Numbered from the stretch's first letter, positions 25,943-34,550 are shown. The stretch is 64,000 bases of DNA from Candidatus Wallbacteria bacterium (GCA_028687545.1 JAQTZZ010000003.1:107261-171260); one strand, 5' to 3'. Notes: generated by a model not told the origin, from the sequence alone. Numbers and translations are program-made.

Positions 25943-27445
25943 TTATAACTGCCGCCGCCAGGATTCCAGCCCAATCCTGATTGAATCTTCAAACCAGGTT
26001 TTGTATCTTCTTTCAACATTATCTAAGGGTTCATTGTATGAAAATTGAAATACTTCCTCGCAAATCACATTTGGAGATGGTAGTGACTCTTCAATATAAC
26101 TCTCAGCAGAGCTTTGAATTTTATTCTTAGGTTCTTTGTGCGCAACGTCTTTCTGTTCCAGAAACGCGCTGATAGCACAGATACCTGTAAAAGCTTGTCC
26201 GAGAAAATGGAAGGAAAAAATGATATCTGTCTGCCGTTCTTCAGTTAACCTCAATTTTATCCACGATTTATATGTACGGAGATCAGCGAAATATTCAAGT
26301 TTACGCGCGGAAGCCACAATCTGCCCCCTGAACCAATGGTCATTGGTTTTACCATTTTTCTGGAATTGTGCGCCATAATTCTTGTCAATCCGCTGTAAAT
26401 GTTCATTCAACTCTGAAGCCAGTTCTTCTAGTTTCTTACCTGTATAAGTTCCCAATTGCGAGAAAATTTCCAAAGCCTGCAATTTCCTGTTTTTCTGATC
26501 GTCCTTTTTCCTCTCAGCGATTTTATCCACAGCCGACCGGATGATATCATGATGATGTTTTCTTTCACGGACAATGTCCTCGGAAATGCTCAATGCTTTC
26601 TTGAAAGCATCGATTTGAACTTTTGTAAAAAGTCTGACCAAATCGGAAATGTCCCCCTGGTCGGCTTTCTCCGAATAAGCAATGTAATCATCCCTCATAT
26701 CACGGGTTAAAACCAGCGGAAACCACCTTTCTCGAATAAAAACCAGTGAAGCTAAAGTGCGGGCTATTCTGCCGTTACCATCCTGGAAAGGATGCACTTG
26801 GGTGAATCTGTGATGTAACCAGGCAGCTTCCACTTCAGGCGGTACTTGCGCGGAACAGTGTTCAAGATGAAGTTTAATTAAATTATCCATTTCTGAAGCC
26901 ACTTGCTCTGGCGGGCAATACTCGTGATGTGAGCCGTTCTGGCGGGATGGGTTGTTCGGCATTTTTTTCCAGTCGCCCCTGATCAATGGAACATTCACTT
27001 TCTTTCCCAGACTGTCGATTCCTCTTGTGAATTCCTGATGCCTGGTCATGGCAGCATGCATTTCTTTTATGTACGAGACAGATAAAGGACGGCGGCCTGC
27101 AACAAAATCAAACAAACCTTCCAAAACTTCAAGATGGTCCTTGATGATCGGTATAACCTCATCAGAAGGCAGATTCGCATCTCCATGGCCGATCAGGTTT
27201 TCCGACAAACCTTTTTCAATTAAAACCTGAGTAATGCCCCGCGATAGCGAATAAATATTTTCAATGATTCCAGTTTCAATCGCCCATTCTCGCATCAGCC
27301 GTGCATTAAACTCCTTTAAATCCTTATCCTCGCGCAATTTTTCTCTCTGTTCCCGCCACACTTGGGACAGACTGGCCAGTTGCAGAGAAGCGAGATTTTT
27401 CCAATCTTCAGGAAGATCTTCCAGCGGACGCCAGTTGTAAAACAT
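25943..27445 (-). CDS. Fic-domain protein, predicted AMP transferase
   Basis: A 500-residue protein with a canonical Fic core HPFQDGNGR (His218 to Arg226). An N-terminal inhibitory helix is present, T58-x3-E62-N63 (TGIIEN), matching the [S/T]xxxE[G/N] rule, which makes it a self-inhibited class II Fic enzyme. Fic proteins transfer AMP, or other nucleotide parts, to hydroxyl groups of target proteins. The C-terminal 200 residues are charged and helical and may recognise the target. It stands at the left border of the A+T-rich accessory region and could be a toxin-like or signalling enzyme. Confidence 0.87.
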   Translation of the reverse strand: MFYNWRPLEDLPEDWKNLASLQLASLSQVWREQREKLREDKDLKEFNARLMREWAIETGIIENIYSLSRGITQVLIEKGLSENLIGHGDANLPSDEVIPIIKDHLEVLEGLFDFVAGRRPLSVSYIKEMHAAMTRHQEFTRGIDSLGKKVNVPLIRGDWKKMPNNPSRQNGSHHEYCPPEQVASEMDNLIKLHLEHCSAQVPPEVEAAWLHHRFTQVHPFQDGNGRIARTLASLVFIRERWFPLVLTRDMRDDYIAYSEKADQGDISDLVRLFTKVQIDAFKKALSISEDIVRERKHHHDIIRSAVDKIAERKKDDQKNRKLQALEIFSQLGTYTGKKLEELASELNEHLQRIDKNYGAQFQKNGKTNDHWFRGQIVASARKLEYFADLRTYKSWIKLRLTEERQTDIIFSFHFLGQAFTGICAISAFLEQKDVAHKEPKNKIQSSAESYIEESLPSPNVICEEVFQFSYNEPLDNVERRYKTWFEDSIRIGLESWRRQL

Positions 27446-27562
27446 CAGCTCAGCTCCTTTAAATTCAGCTCCATAATAGACCTCGGAAAAAATTAAATAC
27501 TCCTATTTTCCTGCATTTTCTTCCATCATTTTCTCTATCCCACGCAACTCCGCCAGTTAATC

Positions 27563-28363
27563 CTAATCCGATTCTTTTGCATTGCTGCCAAGTTTGACGA
27601 TTGCAGTCCCGCTAAAGTAAAATGTCTTTGAAAAAGGGCTGCTGATCAGTGTTGGGTCAAATTCGGACGTTATTTTAAACATCTGAGAAAATTTGAAATT
27701 ATTACCTGTTATTACGAGCCAATTTTCAGACACAACCTTCTGATATTCCTTTAATTTCTTAGATTTATCTTCAATTCTTTCTTGCAGTAGTTCTACACTA
27801 ATTGGCATTGGAATTCCAGCATCTACAACATCCCATGAGGCCATTGCAAATTCAGGCACACCTAAAGCATGAAGAAAGGTTATTTCTTCTGGCAATGGGG
27901 AATGCTCAATTTCATCGGGATTAAATTCGAAATATTCTCCGTTAAACAGTCTTAAATCACGAACAAATTCAGCAATAAATTTTGCCTCTTCATCACAGTT
28001 TCTATCTAATACTCTGAGATCGTCTAAAAATCCAATACTAACACGCACAGGAGTTGACAAGATGTCTTGTTGGTATAGTTTCTGGGATTGATTAATAATC
28101 TTTCTGGAAATCGACTCTTGCGCTTGTGTTAAAAACTTGCCTCCCGTTGTTTGCCTCATGTTCACAAAAAGGTCTGTGAGTTCTACTCCGATTTTTCTTC
28201 CCTCAAATTGAATGAGAAAATCAGGAGACTCTCTTTCTTCGATAAATTCTTTTGAAATACACATAACATCCAGAAAACTTTCAAGTAAAAGTCGTTCTCG
28301 GCTTTTTTGTAATTTATTGTCGCTCATAATAAACCTGTTGATCTTCCCACTACATTCTGACAT
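27563..28363 (-). CDS. hypothetical protein with PD-(D/E)XK-like nuclease pattern
   Basis: A protein of about 266 residues that I do not recognise by name. The segment SPDFLIQFEGRKIGVELTDL resembles the PD...(D/E)xK core of restriction-type nucleases, with Thr in place of the usual Lys. A later KKLKEYQKV...WLVITG also fits that group. No signal peptide is present. ATG 28363 is preferred because AAGGTG precedes it; ATG 28327 is the alternative. It lies between the Fic gene and the GIY-YIG/Sel1 gene in A+T-rich DNA, so a defence or conflict role is plausible but inferred from context. Confidence 0.6.
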   Translation of the reverse strand: MSECSGKINRFIMSDNKLQKSRERLLLESFLDVMCISKEFIEERESPDFLIQFEGRKIGVELTDLFVNMRQTTGGKFLTQAQESISRKIINQSQKLYQQDILSTPVRVSIGFLDDLRVLDRNCDEEAKFIAEFVRDLRLFNGEYFEFNPDEIEHSPLPEEITFLHALGVPEFAMASWDVVDAGIPMPISVELLQERIEDKSKKLKEYQKVVSENWLVITGNNFKFSQMFKITSEFDPTLISSPFSKTFYFSGTAIVKLGSNAKESD

Positions 28364-28453
28364 TTTCACCTTAAAACAGGTGTTTTTGTAAATTTCAATG
28401 ATTTATATGTTGTGCCTAAAGATTTACAATCAAGAATTTTCATAATTTAGCTC

Positions 28454-30250
28454 TTAAAGTGAGTTCGTCACATAGCTTAAAAGTCCATCTAATTCAGTTA
28501 TTTGTTCTTTCAATGCTTTACCATAGTCCTTTTTCTTTTGCATTTCTTTTATACATGAATAAACTTTTTCTCTCTCCTCATGTTTATACTTCCAGATTTC
28601 AGTAGAAATTTCCTTGTTAACTTCATACATTAAAATTCCCGCTAATTTAGCAATTTGATCTTTCTTTGCAATGTCAGCACGTAATCTTGCCTGCATTCCT
28701 TTTATACAATTGCAAACTTTTTCTTTCTCCTCGCGACGAATCCCATCCCACTTTTTAATCGATACTTTCTTTTTGACTACCTCCAATAAAATTCCCACTA
28801 AGATTATGGAGTAACCTTCCCCATACTTTTCCATGTTTAAATCTATTCCTACTGTCCGTGATTTTCGGAATCGTTCAAATAAAAATCTATCAAGCCATTC
28901 TTTAAACTTATCATGATCATTTTCATCCAAGAATATTCTTGCAATTTCAAGGTAACAATAATAATCACCTTTTCTTTCAGCTCCTTCTTTTAAAAAATCA
29001 AGAGCTTTTTGATTGTCCTTTGGTACACCTTGAGCATAATAATATTGACGTGCGATAAATTTGTAGGCATAAATACAACCAAATTTGGCCGCTTCTTTAT
29101 ACAACTTTATTGATTTGGAAAAATCCTTGGGATGTTCAACTTGTCCGAAATAATGATTGTTCGCTTTGTTTAAAATATTTACCCACGCTGGGGTTGTATC
29201 ACTGTTCAATTTAAATTTATCGTTTCTTTTACTGTTTTTAGAAAAAAGATCTGAATCGTCACCGGTTTCTAACTTGGAAGTAATTTCAATCAATCTAGAT
29301 GGTAATAGAGTGGAATGTTTCCGAGTCTGATCGATGATTTTGAGTATTGCCTCACAAACAGAAGGGTTGGATTCATTCTTTTCTATCTGCTGTAAGATTT
29401 CCACTTTTTGTTTGAATTCAGATTCAGCAATTGCAATGATTGCTCCAGACTTTACATTTTGATCAGCAACGCTCAAAAACATAATAAATGAATCAAAATC
29501 ACCATGTTTTTCAATAGTGATATCCGGCTTTAATTCTCTAGCCTCAAAGAATTTTTTAACGCATTTCTTAAAATTATTAAAATTATTTTCACCTGAAAAA
29601 ATTCTTGCCATTTCCAAAAAGCAAAAGTAATCCCCTTTTCGTGCACCCTCTTTTAGAAAATCAAACGCTTTTTGCTTATCTTTAGGAACGCCTTCCCCGG
29701 AATCATATTGGTGAGCTATAAATCGATATGCAACAATGCAACCGAGCTTAGCTGCCCCTTTGTATAATTTTAATGACTCGGAAAAATCCTGGAGGTGTTT
29801 ATCATGTCCGTGATAATAATTTTCCGCTTCGTTAAGCAAATCAGTCCAAGGGTGGTGTATAGGTGAACATTTGCTTAGCTTCATATCATTCAGTTCATCA
29901 TTTTGATTTTTGGTTAGTAAGTCTTCATCTTCAGTGCCTTCGCTGGGAATATTTCCAGATGGATTAGGTGCTTGTAAAATTGTAGTAATTACATCTTTTA
30001 CAGGAGCTTTAAAAAATTCTCTGTTTTCAGATACCCGATATCCTTTTTCAGAAAGTACTGTGTGAATGTATTGCTCGGCTTCATCGCAATTTTCAAAAAA
30101 GCGATCAAATGCCACTATAAAGGGAGTTGGTATTCCTGTCACACCAGACAATTCATCTGCTCTAGCTAATGGTTCCCTTGTGGTTTTTCCAACTTTAACT
30201 AATTCTGGCATGGAACTATTCACTAAAACATAAATAAAACCTGCTGACAT
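28454..30250 (-). CDS. GIY-YIG (T5orf172-type) protein with Sel1-like repeats
   Basis: A 598-residue protein with a rare domain combination. Residues 5-92 form a GIY-YIG/T5orf172 nuclease-like domain (GFIYVLVNSSMPELVKVGKT, FENCDEAEQYIH, NREFFKAP). The rest contains two long copies of a Sel1/TPR-like block (about 130-235 and 365-470), each with LYK.AAK.GCI.AY.FIA.QY and GVPKD.QKA.DFLKEGA. The C-terminus has a third, helical duplication. The start follows GGAG five bases upstream. It is co-directional with the upstream 180-residue gene, 27 bases apart, and probably forms a unit with it. The function is unknown; a nuclease sensor or effector of a defence system is one possibility. Confidence 0.75.
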   Translation of the reverse strand: MSAGFIYVLVNSSMPELVKVGKTTREPLARADELSGVTGIPTPFIVAFDRFFENCDEAEQYIHTVLSEKGYRVSENREFFKAPVKDVITTILQAPNPSGNIPSEGTEDEDLLTKNQNDELNDMKLSKCSPIHHPWTDLLNEAENYYHGHDKHLQDFSESLKLYKGAAKLGCIVAYRFIAHQYDSGEGVPKDKQKAFDFLKEGARKGDYFCFLEMARIFSGENNFNNFKKCVKKFFEARELKPDITIEKHGDFDSFIMFLSVADQNVKSGAIIAIAESEFKQKVEILQQIEKNESNPSVCEAILKIIDQTRKHSTLLPSRLIEITSKLETGDDSDLFSKNSKRNDKFKLNSDTTPAWVNILNKANNHYFGQVEHPKDFSKSIKLYKEAAKFGCIYAYKFIARQYYYAQGVPKDNQKALDFLKEGAERKGDYYCYLEIARIFLDENDHDKFKEWLDRFLFERFRKSRTVGIDLNMEKYGEGYSIILVGILLEVVKKKVSIKKWDGIRREEKEKVCNCIKGMQARLRADIAKKDQIAKLAGILMYEVNKEISTEIWKYKHEEREKVYSCIKEMQKKKDYGKALKEQITELDGLLSYVTNSL

Positions 30251-30277
30251 TTAATCTCCATAATTACTAGGTCGATA

Positions 30278-30820
30278 TCACACATTGCTTTGCTTAGCTT
30301 CAACATCCATAGGAAGTAGGCTACGCGGTGAAACCTGTCCCTGAACAAGGAGCGCTAGATAGGACGTTAATAAACGTTCGTCATAATTGACAGAATCTGC
30401 GAAAAAGGGAACCAATCCTTCAAATTGACTTTTGAGTTCTTCTTCATTTGGATTACCCCATAATTGGAACACTCCAATTTTTGGGCCACCCTCTGCAATT
30501 TCAGCAATTAGATCTTGAGTTGAATCAGCACCATTTGGTAAATAGTCATCTAATGGAAGACGCGATACAATCAGAACTTCAAATGATTTAGGTGGAACTT
30601 TTGAATAATAAGTTTTGATGTGTGGGAAAAATTCTTTGAAGTCTTCTTTGAACCAAACCTCTCGCTTTCCTTTGAAGCGTATAAGACCTATCAATCTTTG
30701 AAGCGATTGGCGCGTGAAAGCGACTCCATCTAATCCACGAATCCAGCATTGAATAACTGCAAATAAAGAGATAGTACGATGCTGTCTCCGGGCCCCTTCT
30801 CTAACATCAATCTGTTTCAT
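30278..30820 (-). CDS. hypothetical protein, first gene of the GIY-YIG/Sel1 unit
   Basis: A 180-residue soluble protein of no family known to me. It starts at ATG 30820 after AGAGGT with seven-base spacing. The N-terminal third is basic (REGARRQHRT, RFKGKREVWF) and the C-terminal half is acidic and helical. An 8-bp inverted repeat lies 35-75 bases upstream. It could be a small regulator or an adaptor of the downstream GIY-YIG/Sel1 protein, but no motif proves this. Confidence 0.6.
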   Translation of the reverse strand: MKQIDVREGARRQHRTISLFAVIQCWIRGLDGVAFTRQSLQRLIGLIRFKGKREVWFKEDFKEFFPHIKTYYSKVPPKSFEVLIVSRLPLDDYLPNGADSTQDLIAEIAEGGPKIGVFQLWGNPNEEELKSQFEGLVPFFADSVNYDERLLTSYLALLVQGQVSPRSLLPMDVEAKQSNV

Positions 30821-30854
30821 AAACGCTACCTCTAAAAAAAAGCAGTGGATACTT

Positions 30855-30895
30855 CGGTGAAATCTGGCACTCGAAATTTTGCAAGTGTTTCACCG
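30855..30895. promoter_or_regulatory. inverted repeat upstream of the GIY-YIG/Sel1 unit
   Basis: CGGTGAAA (30855-30862) and TTTCACCG (30888-30895) form a perfect inverted repeat with a second, inner pair CACT/AGTG. Its place just upstream of the 180-residue gene suits an operator or a 5' hairpin. Confidence 0.45.
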
Positions 30896-31369
30896 TAATT
30901 TTGTTGAGATATATTAACACAAAGTAGCTTCATTGTCAACTTTTACCGCTGATTGATATTTTTGAAAGTGATAAAATATTATTCAAGTTCCGGAAATCAA
31001 TTAATTAATTTTATTGCGGAACTTAATTCAATTTTCTTTGTTATGATTGGCCGTATCAAGCCGGTTAATGCCATTTTACAATACTATTTCCCTTCCGGAT
31101 TTTCCAGATATTCCGAAATCAGAAAATTTCACAGCCTGCGATTCTTTTTCCTGGCCTTTTTTTACATATTTTCCAAGCATTCAGACGGGGACAAGTCGGG
31201 GTTTGGGACAGGCAAGTTGAGAACGGATGGATTCCAGCTTTCCCCTATGTCCTGTCTCCGACAGGACTCCGAGGACTATAGCCGCTGGAATGACGGGGTT
31301 GTGACACTATCAGCAACCCGGCTAATGGGGAAACCAAAAAAACGAGGAGAGCGCCCTTTCAGGAGTTTT
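30896..31369. other. A+T-rich intergenic region without a convincing gene
   Basis: About 470 bases with no supported gene. A plus-strand reading frame spans it but runs antisense through the PIN-linked gene, has odd composition and no Shine-Dalgarno. The stretch holds one palindromic element (31228-31294) and otherwise shows nothing I can name. Confidence 0.6.
31228..31294. repeat. palindromic intergenic repeat element
   Basis: GATTCCAGC near the left end pairs with GCTGGAATG near the right end, and an inner hairpin CCTGTC-tcc-GACAGG lies between. Elements that begin and end with GGATTCC / GGAATGAC are common dispersed palindromes in bacterial intergenic DNA. Copies elsewhere cannot be checked here. 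Confidence 0.45.
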
Positions 31370-31564
31370 TCACACTATCAGGAAACTGCCGTCCGGATTT
31401 TTTTTAAGCTTGGCATTAAGAATTTTAAGGGCTGTTTCAATGCCTTCGGTAAAGTAACTTTTTTTCTCTTCGAACTCCATGTTTTTTGTATCTTCGTAGA
31501 CTTCTTTTTTCCAGTCCCAGACTTCCTGCATCGACTTAGGAATAACATTACTTTTCTTCTTCAT
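31370..31564 (-). CDS. small protein coupled to the PIN-domain gene, possible antitoxin
   Basis: A 64-residue charged protein (MKKKSNVIPKSMQEVW... ending NPDGSFLIV). The start at 31564 follows GGAGG with six-base spacing, and that Shine-Dalgarno lies inside the end of the PIN gene; the two genes overlap by 17 bases. It is likely the partner of the PIN protein. Antitoxins usually come first, so the order here is reversed. I recognise no DNA-binding fold. Confidence 0.6.
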   Translation of the reverse strand: MKKKSNVIPKSMQEVWDWKKEVYEDTKNMEFEEKKSYFTEGIETALKILNAKLKKNPDGSFLIV

Positions 31565-32036
31565 CGATAACCTCCAAGGGGCTCAATAACAATAAAGGAT
31601 GCAGTAAGCCTTCCTTTTCATTGATGGCCTTGATCTTTATCTGTTTGTTGACATTGGCCAGATGCCGGAAATTCCAGGAAAGTAGAATATCCATCTGATT
31701 GGTCGCAGCAATTGCAACATGTCTTGCATCATCTGTTTTAGCTTTTGGTATTACACCCTGCTCAAGGTAAATTTCAGACAATTTTTCCGATTCACTATCA
31801 AGAGGTAAAACCTTGAGAGCGTAATCGGAGATCACTTTTAACAAAGAAATTTTCCTTGTCTCGTTCCTTGTTTTCCCTAGCTCCCTGATTACCACTTCAG
31901 AAATGAAAACCTCATACTTTCCGGGGCCAACAAAGTTTTCGAATAATTCCCGGGTAATTGCCATAAATTCCGGCGCGTCTTCAGCGAAAAGAAAATTAAT
32001 CACTGATGTATCAAGATAGATCCGCATTTTCTTCAT
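31548..32036 (-). CDS. PIN-domain ribonuclease, probable toxin
   Basis: A 162-residue PIN-fold protein. The acidic residues are seen in RIYLDTSVINFL (first Asp), VVIRELGK (Glu) and KTDDARHVAIAA (central Asp pair), followed by LLSWNFRHLANV, the usual last motif. PIN toxins cleave RNA and are held in check by a small partner, here probably the overlapping 64-residue product. It starts at ATG 32036, or at ATG 32027 if the first three residues are not used. Confidence 0.82.
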   Translation of the reverse strand: MKKMRIYLDTSVINFLFAEDAPEFMAITRELFENFVGPGKYEVFISEVVIRELGKTRNETRKISLLKVISDYALKVLPLDSESEKLSEIYLEQGVIPKAKTDDARHVAIAATNQMDILLSWNFRHLANVNKQIKIKAINEKEGLLHPLLLLSPLEVIDEEEK

Positions 32037-32159
32037 AATGTAATTATATCAGATTCCTCAACTTTTGGTATTCGGACAGCACTTCAGGTGTACCGCGCTT
32101 GGGCGGGGCGGCTTTGACGATTCCGTTTTTAGTGTAGACGAAACCCTTGCTTGCAGTGC

Positions 32160-32390
32160 TCAGCGAAAGTTGCGTTTTTTCGAGACTGGCTTAGCAGTTT
32201 TCAGCTTTGATTTGACTTCATTCAGTGTAAGAGCCGACTTTCCTGCTTCTTTCTTTTTGGCTTCCCTCAAGTCCATCAGATCTTCGACATCTTCCAACAG
32301 TTCCTGGATAATTGCATATTCGTCATAGGGGAATACAACAAACTCAGCCTTACCGTTTTTTTTGAGGAATTCGGGATGCAGTTTTATCAT
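32160..32390 (-). CDS. Phd/YefM-type antitoxin
   Basis: A 76-residue protein with the typical antitoxin stretch KAEFVVFPYDEYAIIQELLEDVEDLMDLREAKKKE and a basic tail. The family binds DNA through its N-terminus and neutralises a RelE/ParE toxin through its C-terminal helix. GGAGC precedes the ATG at 32390. The only toxin trace nearby is a truncated RelE end immediately upstream, so the antitoxin appears orphaned. Confidence 0.75.
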   Translation of the reverse strand: MIKLHPEFLKKNGKAEFVVFPYDEYAIIQELLEDVEDLMDLREAKKKEAGKSALTLNEVKSKLKTAKPVSKKRNFR

Positions 32391-32408
32391 TTCTGATGCT
32401 CCTTGGCC

Positions 32409-32516
32409 TTATTGATAGGCATCTTTTCTATTTTTTATCCTGTATACAATGATTTCAGCTCCGTGGATTTCAAACAGAATTCGAAATTCCCCAACACGTA
32501 AGCTCTCGGCTTGATC
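32409..32516 (-). pseudogene. 3' remnant of a RelE/ParE toxin gene
   Basis: The last 35 codons read as the C-terminal strands of a RelE-family toxin (LRVGEFRILFEIHGAEIIVYRIKNRKDAYQ). The reading frame continues upstream, but there it translates unrelated DNA and finally the terminator hairpin of the neighbouring peptidase gene, so the N-terminal part, including most of the active site, is gone. Confidence 0.6.
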
Positions 32517-32643
32517 CTGATCAGGTATTCCATGCTTCTGATTATGGCAAAAAAACAGGGTTTTTGCAAGTATGTTGCCTTTTTGATCCATCCTTAGCTG
32601 CACCCAAAATTTGTCAGGGGTTGAGAGGGCCGTTCCAAACCTT

Positions 32644-32670
32644 AAAAAAATGGCCGCCTTGCCGGCGGCC
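32644..32670 (-). terminator. rho-independent terminator of the M4/M36-like peptidase gene
   Basis: On the minus strand GGCCGCC (32670-side) pairs with GGCGGCC around a short loop, followed directly by ATTTTTTT (32650 to 32644). It lies 50 bases past the peptidase stop. Confidence 0.8.
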
Positions 32671-32720
32671 AATTGGAAATAGGAGGTAAATGATTAGCTA
32701 TCTGTAAATAATTACTTTCC

Positions 32721-34307
32721 CTATCCGGATGTTGCGACTTCGCCGTACATCTTCTGCACGATATCCTTTTCCTTCAGCCTTTCGATGAAGACTTTGGAGT
32801 TCTGCAGGATGCCGCGGGCTGCGAAGATCTTGACTATTTCTTCCTTGTGGATGCCGCCGAATTTTTCGTCATCGACTTTGAGGATGGCTTTCAGGCCGTC
32901 GGCGAATTTGGAACTGCTGTTGATATAATAGCGGCTGTAATGGGCAAGTGAGTCGGCGACTTCCCGGCCGAAGGCCTGCCTGACTTCCCACAGCGGAGCA
33001 GACCACATCAGAGAGTCGGCATGGCATTCATTCTGCACGCTCTCAGGGTAATGTGAATTGTTGATGCAGGAGCGCAGATAGGGTTTGCCCATCTTGGCGC
33101 AGGCGTATTCGCCGATGTCAGGGTCATTGTCGATGGAATTGCCGAAATAGTCGGATAATCCCTCATTCATTCCGCCGGCTTCACCGGAAGTTCCGAGCCC
33201 TGCGATGTCTGAAGTGACGCCATGGGTGTATTCATGATAGGCGATTGCCGATTCCCTGGCCAGGTCATTGAATTTGCTGCCATCCCCGAAAGCGAAGTAG
33301 CCGCCCCAGGGAGAGAAGAAGGCGTTGTCATAGTTGTTGCCGTAATGCACGATTGCCCTGGATTGTTTATCCATGCCTGTATAACCGAATGTGTCCTTAA
33401 AGTAATCATGGATGCGGGTCATGTGGAAATACATGTGGGATTCGTCGAAATGGGTGTCTGTGGTCTCGTAGACAAATTCATTCCGCTCGGAATTGGCGGC
33501 TGAGGCTGAGCTGTTGCCGTTCTCGATCTTGGCCCAGGAACCCTGGAGATAACCGCTTTTGGTGATGGCTGTGAACGGTTCCACAGTCGCATCGCACTTG
33601 AGCGGATTTGTCATGTAGGTTGAGCCCTTGCCGTCCATGAACTGCATCAGGTTGTCGCAGTAAACAACTTCTCCGTCCTCGTCGTCCACCACGATCAGGA
33701 AATCGCCGAGCGGCTGCTCTGCGCCGATTTTATATAGGTATGCGGATTTCAGGCCGTTATAAGTGTTGAAAAAAACTTTTTCAGAGATTGTATCCATCCT
33801 GAGCGACAATACATGGAGATATTCAGTGGCGATCTTCTCGCAGGTGGCGATGTCATAAATGGAACGATTCTTGATGACTGTGTTGTGGATGAAAGCTCCG
33901 GCGAGCATGAATCCCTTGTTGCCTGCAGAATAGGTCAGAGCGCTCGGGAAAACTTTGATTCCATTGAAGGAGTATTCATAAACTTCATGGCCCTCATTGT
34001 TCTTGATTTTATTGAGGGTCAGGTTTTCCGGAAGCGAGGAGCGATACTGATTCATCAGGTCAGCTCTGCCGCAGCTGCAGAAATTTCCGCAGACTGAGGA
34101 AGGTACTGCGTAGGTTTCGTCCCAGGTCACTTCAAAATTAGGGTCGACTTTGCCGAAAACGGCAAAATCATTCTGGAAGCCGCGCAGGGTCATGGTATCT
34201 TTTTCCTGCAGGTTTCTCAGCAGTGCATTGGAATCATCAGCCTGGAAAGCATAGATTGAGACGCTTGTGATCAGAAAGAAGAACACGAACAGCTTCAGTT
34301 TACTCAC
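32721..34307 (-). CDS. secreted thermolysin/fungalysin-like zinc metallopeptidase
   Basis: A 528-residue exported protease. The signal peptide covers residues 1-20. An FTP/PepSY-like propeptide occupies about 25-230. The catalytic domain contains AIAYHEYTHGVTSDI (HExxH) and GGMNEGLSDYFGN (third zinc ligand Glu), the gluzincin pattern shared by M4 and M36. It should be secreted as a zymogen and degrade extracellular protein. It starts at GTG 34307 after a strong AAGGAGGAG. A leader of more than 130 bases with a conserved-looking RNA fold precedes it, so its expression is probably controlled by a ligand. Confidence 0.88.
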   Translation of the reverse strand: MSKLKLFVFFFLITSVSIYAFQADDSNALLRNLQEKDTMTLRGFQNDFAVFGKVDPNFEVTWDETYAVPSSVCGNFCSCGRADLMNQYRSSLPENLTLNKIKNNEGHEVYEYSFNGIKVFPSALTYSAGNKGFMLAGAFIHNTVIKNRSIYDIATCEKIATEYLHVLSLRMDTISEKVFFNTYNGLKSAYLYKIGAEQPLGDFLIVVDDEDGEVVYCDNLMQFMDGKGSTYMTNPLKCDATVEPFTAITKSGYLQGSWAKIENGNSSASAANSERNEFVYETTDTHFDESHMYFHMTRIHDYFKDTFGYTGMDKQSRAIVHYGNNYDNAFFSPWGGYFAFGDGSKFNDLARESAIAYHEYTHGVTSDIAGLGTSGEAGGMNEGLSDYFGNSIDNDPDIGEYACAKMGKPYLRSCINNSHYPESVQNECHADSLMWSAPLWEVRQAFGREVADSLAHYSRYYINSSSKFADGLKAILKVDDEKFGGIHKEEIVKIFAARGILQNSKVFIERLKEKDIVQKMYGEVATSG

Positions 34308-34365
34308 TACTCCTCCTTGTTACTCTTATACAACTTATACTTTTACATTCTTACATTACATTGTT

Positions 34366-34440
34366 GCCTACTATCCCATCGGCTTTACGCCACCTCCCGG
34401 ATAAGGATTTTCCGCTACTGTCACCTGCCGATACAGTAAA
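34366..34440 (-). ncRNA. structured leader, possible c-di-GMP-I (GEMM) riboswitch
   Basis: On the minus strand the leader of the metallopeptidase gene contains GGAAAATCC, a short stem-loop, then GGTGGCGTAAAGCCGATGGG. This resembles the GEMM core pattern GGCAAACC - stem - GGGACGCAAAGCCACGGG. The second stem (P3) is much shorter than usual and two core bases differ, so it may be a variant class or a false match. The leader is long, sits before a secreted protease, and ends near the Shine-Dalgarno. Confidence 0.4.
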
Positions 34441-34500
34441 TCCAATATACTTGTACTGTAATAATAATATCCTCACTAAAAGGGCTAAAGCCAGTTACAT

Positions 34501-34531
34501 TTTGTTACAAATTGTCCAAATTTGTAACAAA
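34501..34531. promoter_or_regulatory. 13-bp inverted repeat
   Basis: Arms at 34501-34513 and 34519-34531 (TTTGTTACAAATT and its complement) surround a five-base spacer. No T-run follows on either strand, so an operator upstream of the peptidase promoter is more likely than a terminator for the ExeA gene. Confidence 0.45.
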
Positions 34532-34550
34532 TCGGCTGAAAACCTTGGTT

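Noticed and set aside
30865..30882. TGGCAC...TTGC as a sigma-54 promoter
   Set aside because: The spacing between the two elements is eight bases instead of five, and the block lies inside the inverted repeat.
30953..31570. 205-residue plus-strand reading frame
   Set aside because: It has no Shine-Dalgarno, crosses a palindromic element and runs antisense through the well-supported 64-residue gene.
32517..32672. N-terminal part of the 87-residue RelE-like frame
   Set aside because: It translates the peptidase terminator hairpin and unrelated DNA, so only the C-terminal end is kept as a gene remnant.
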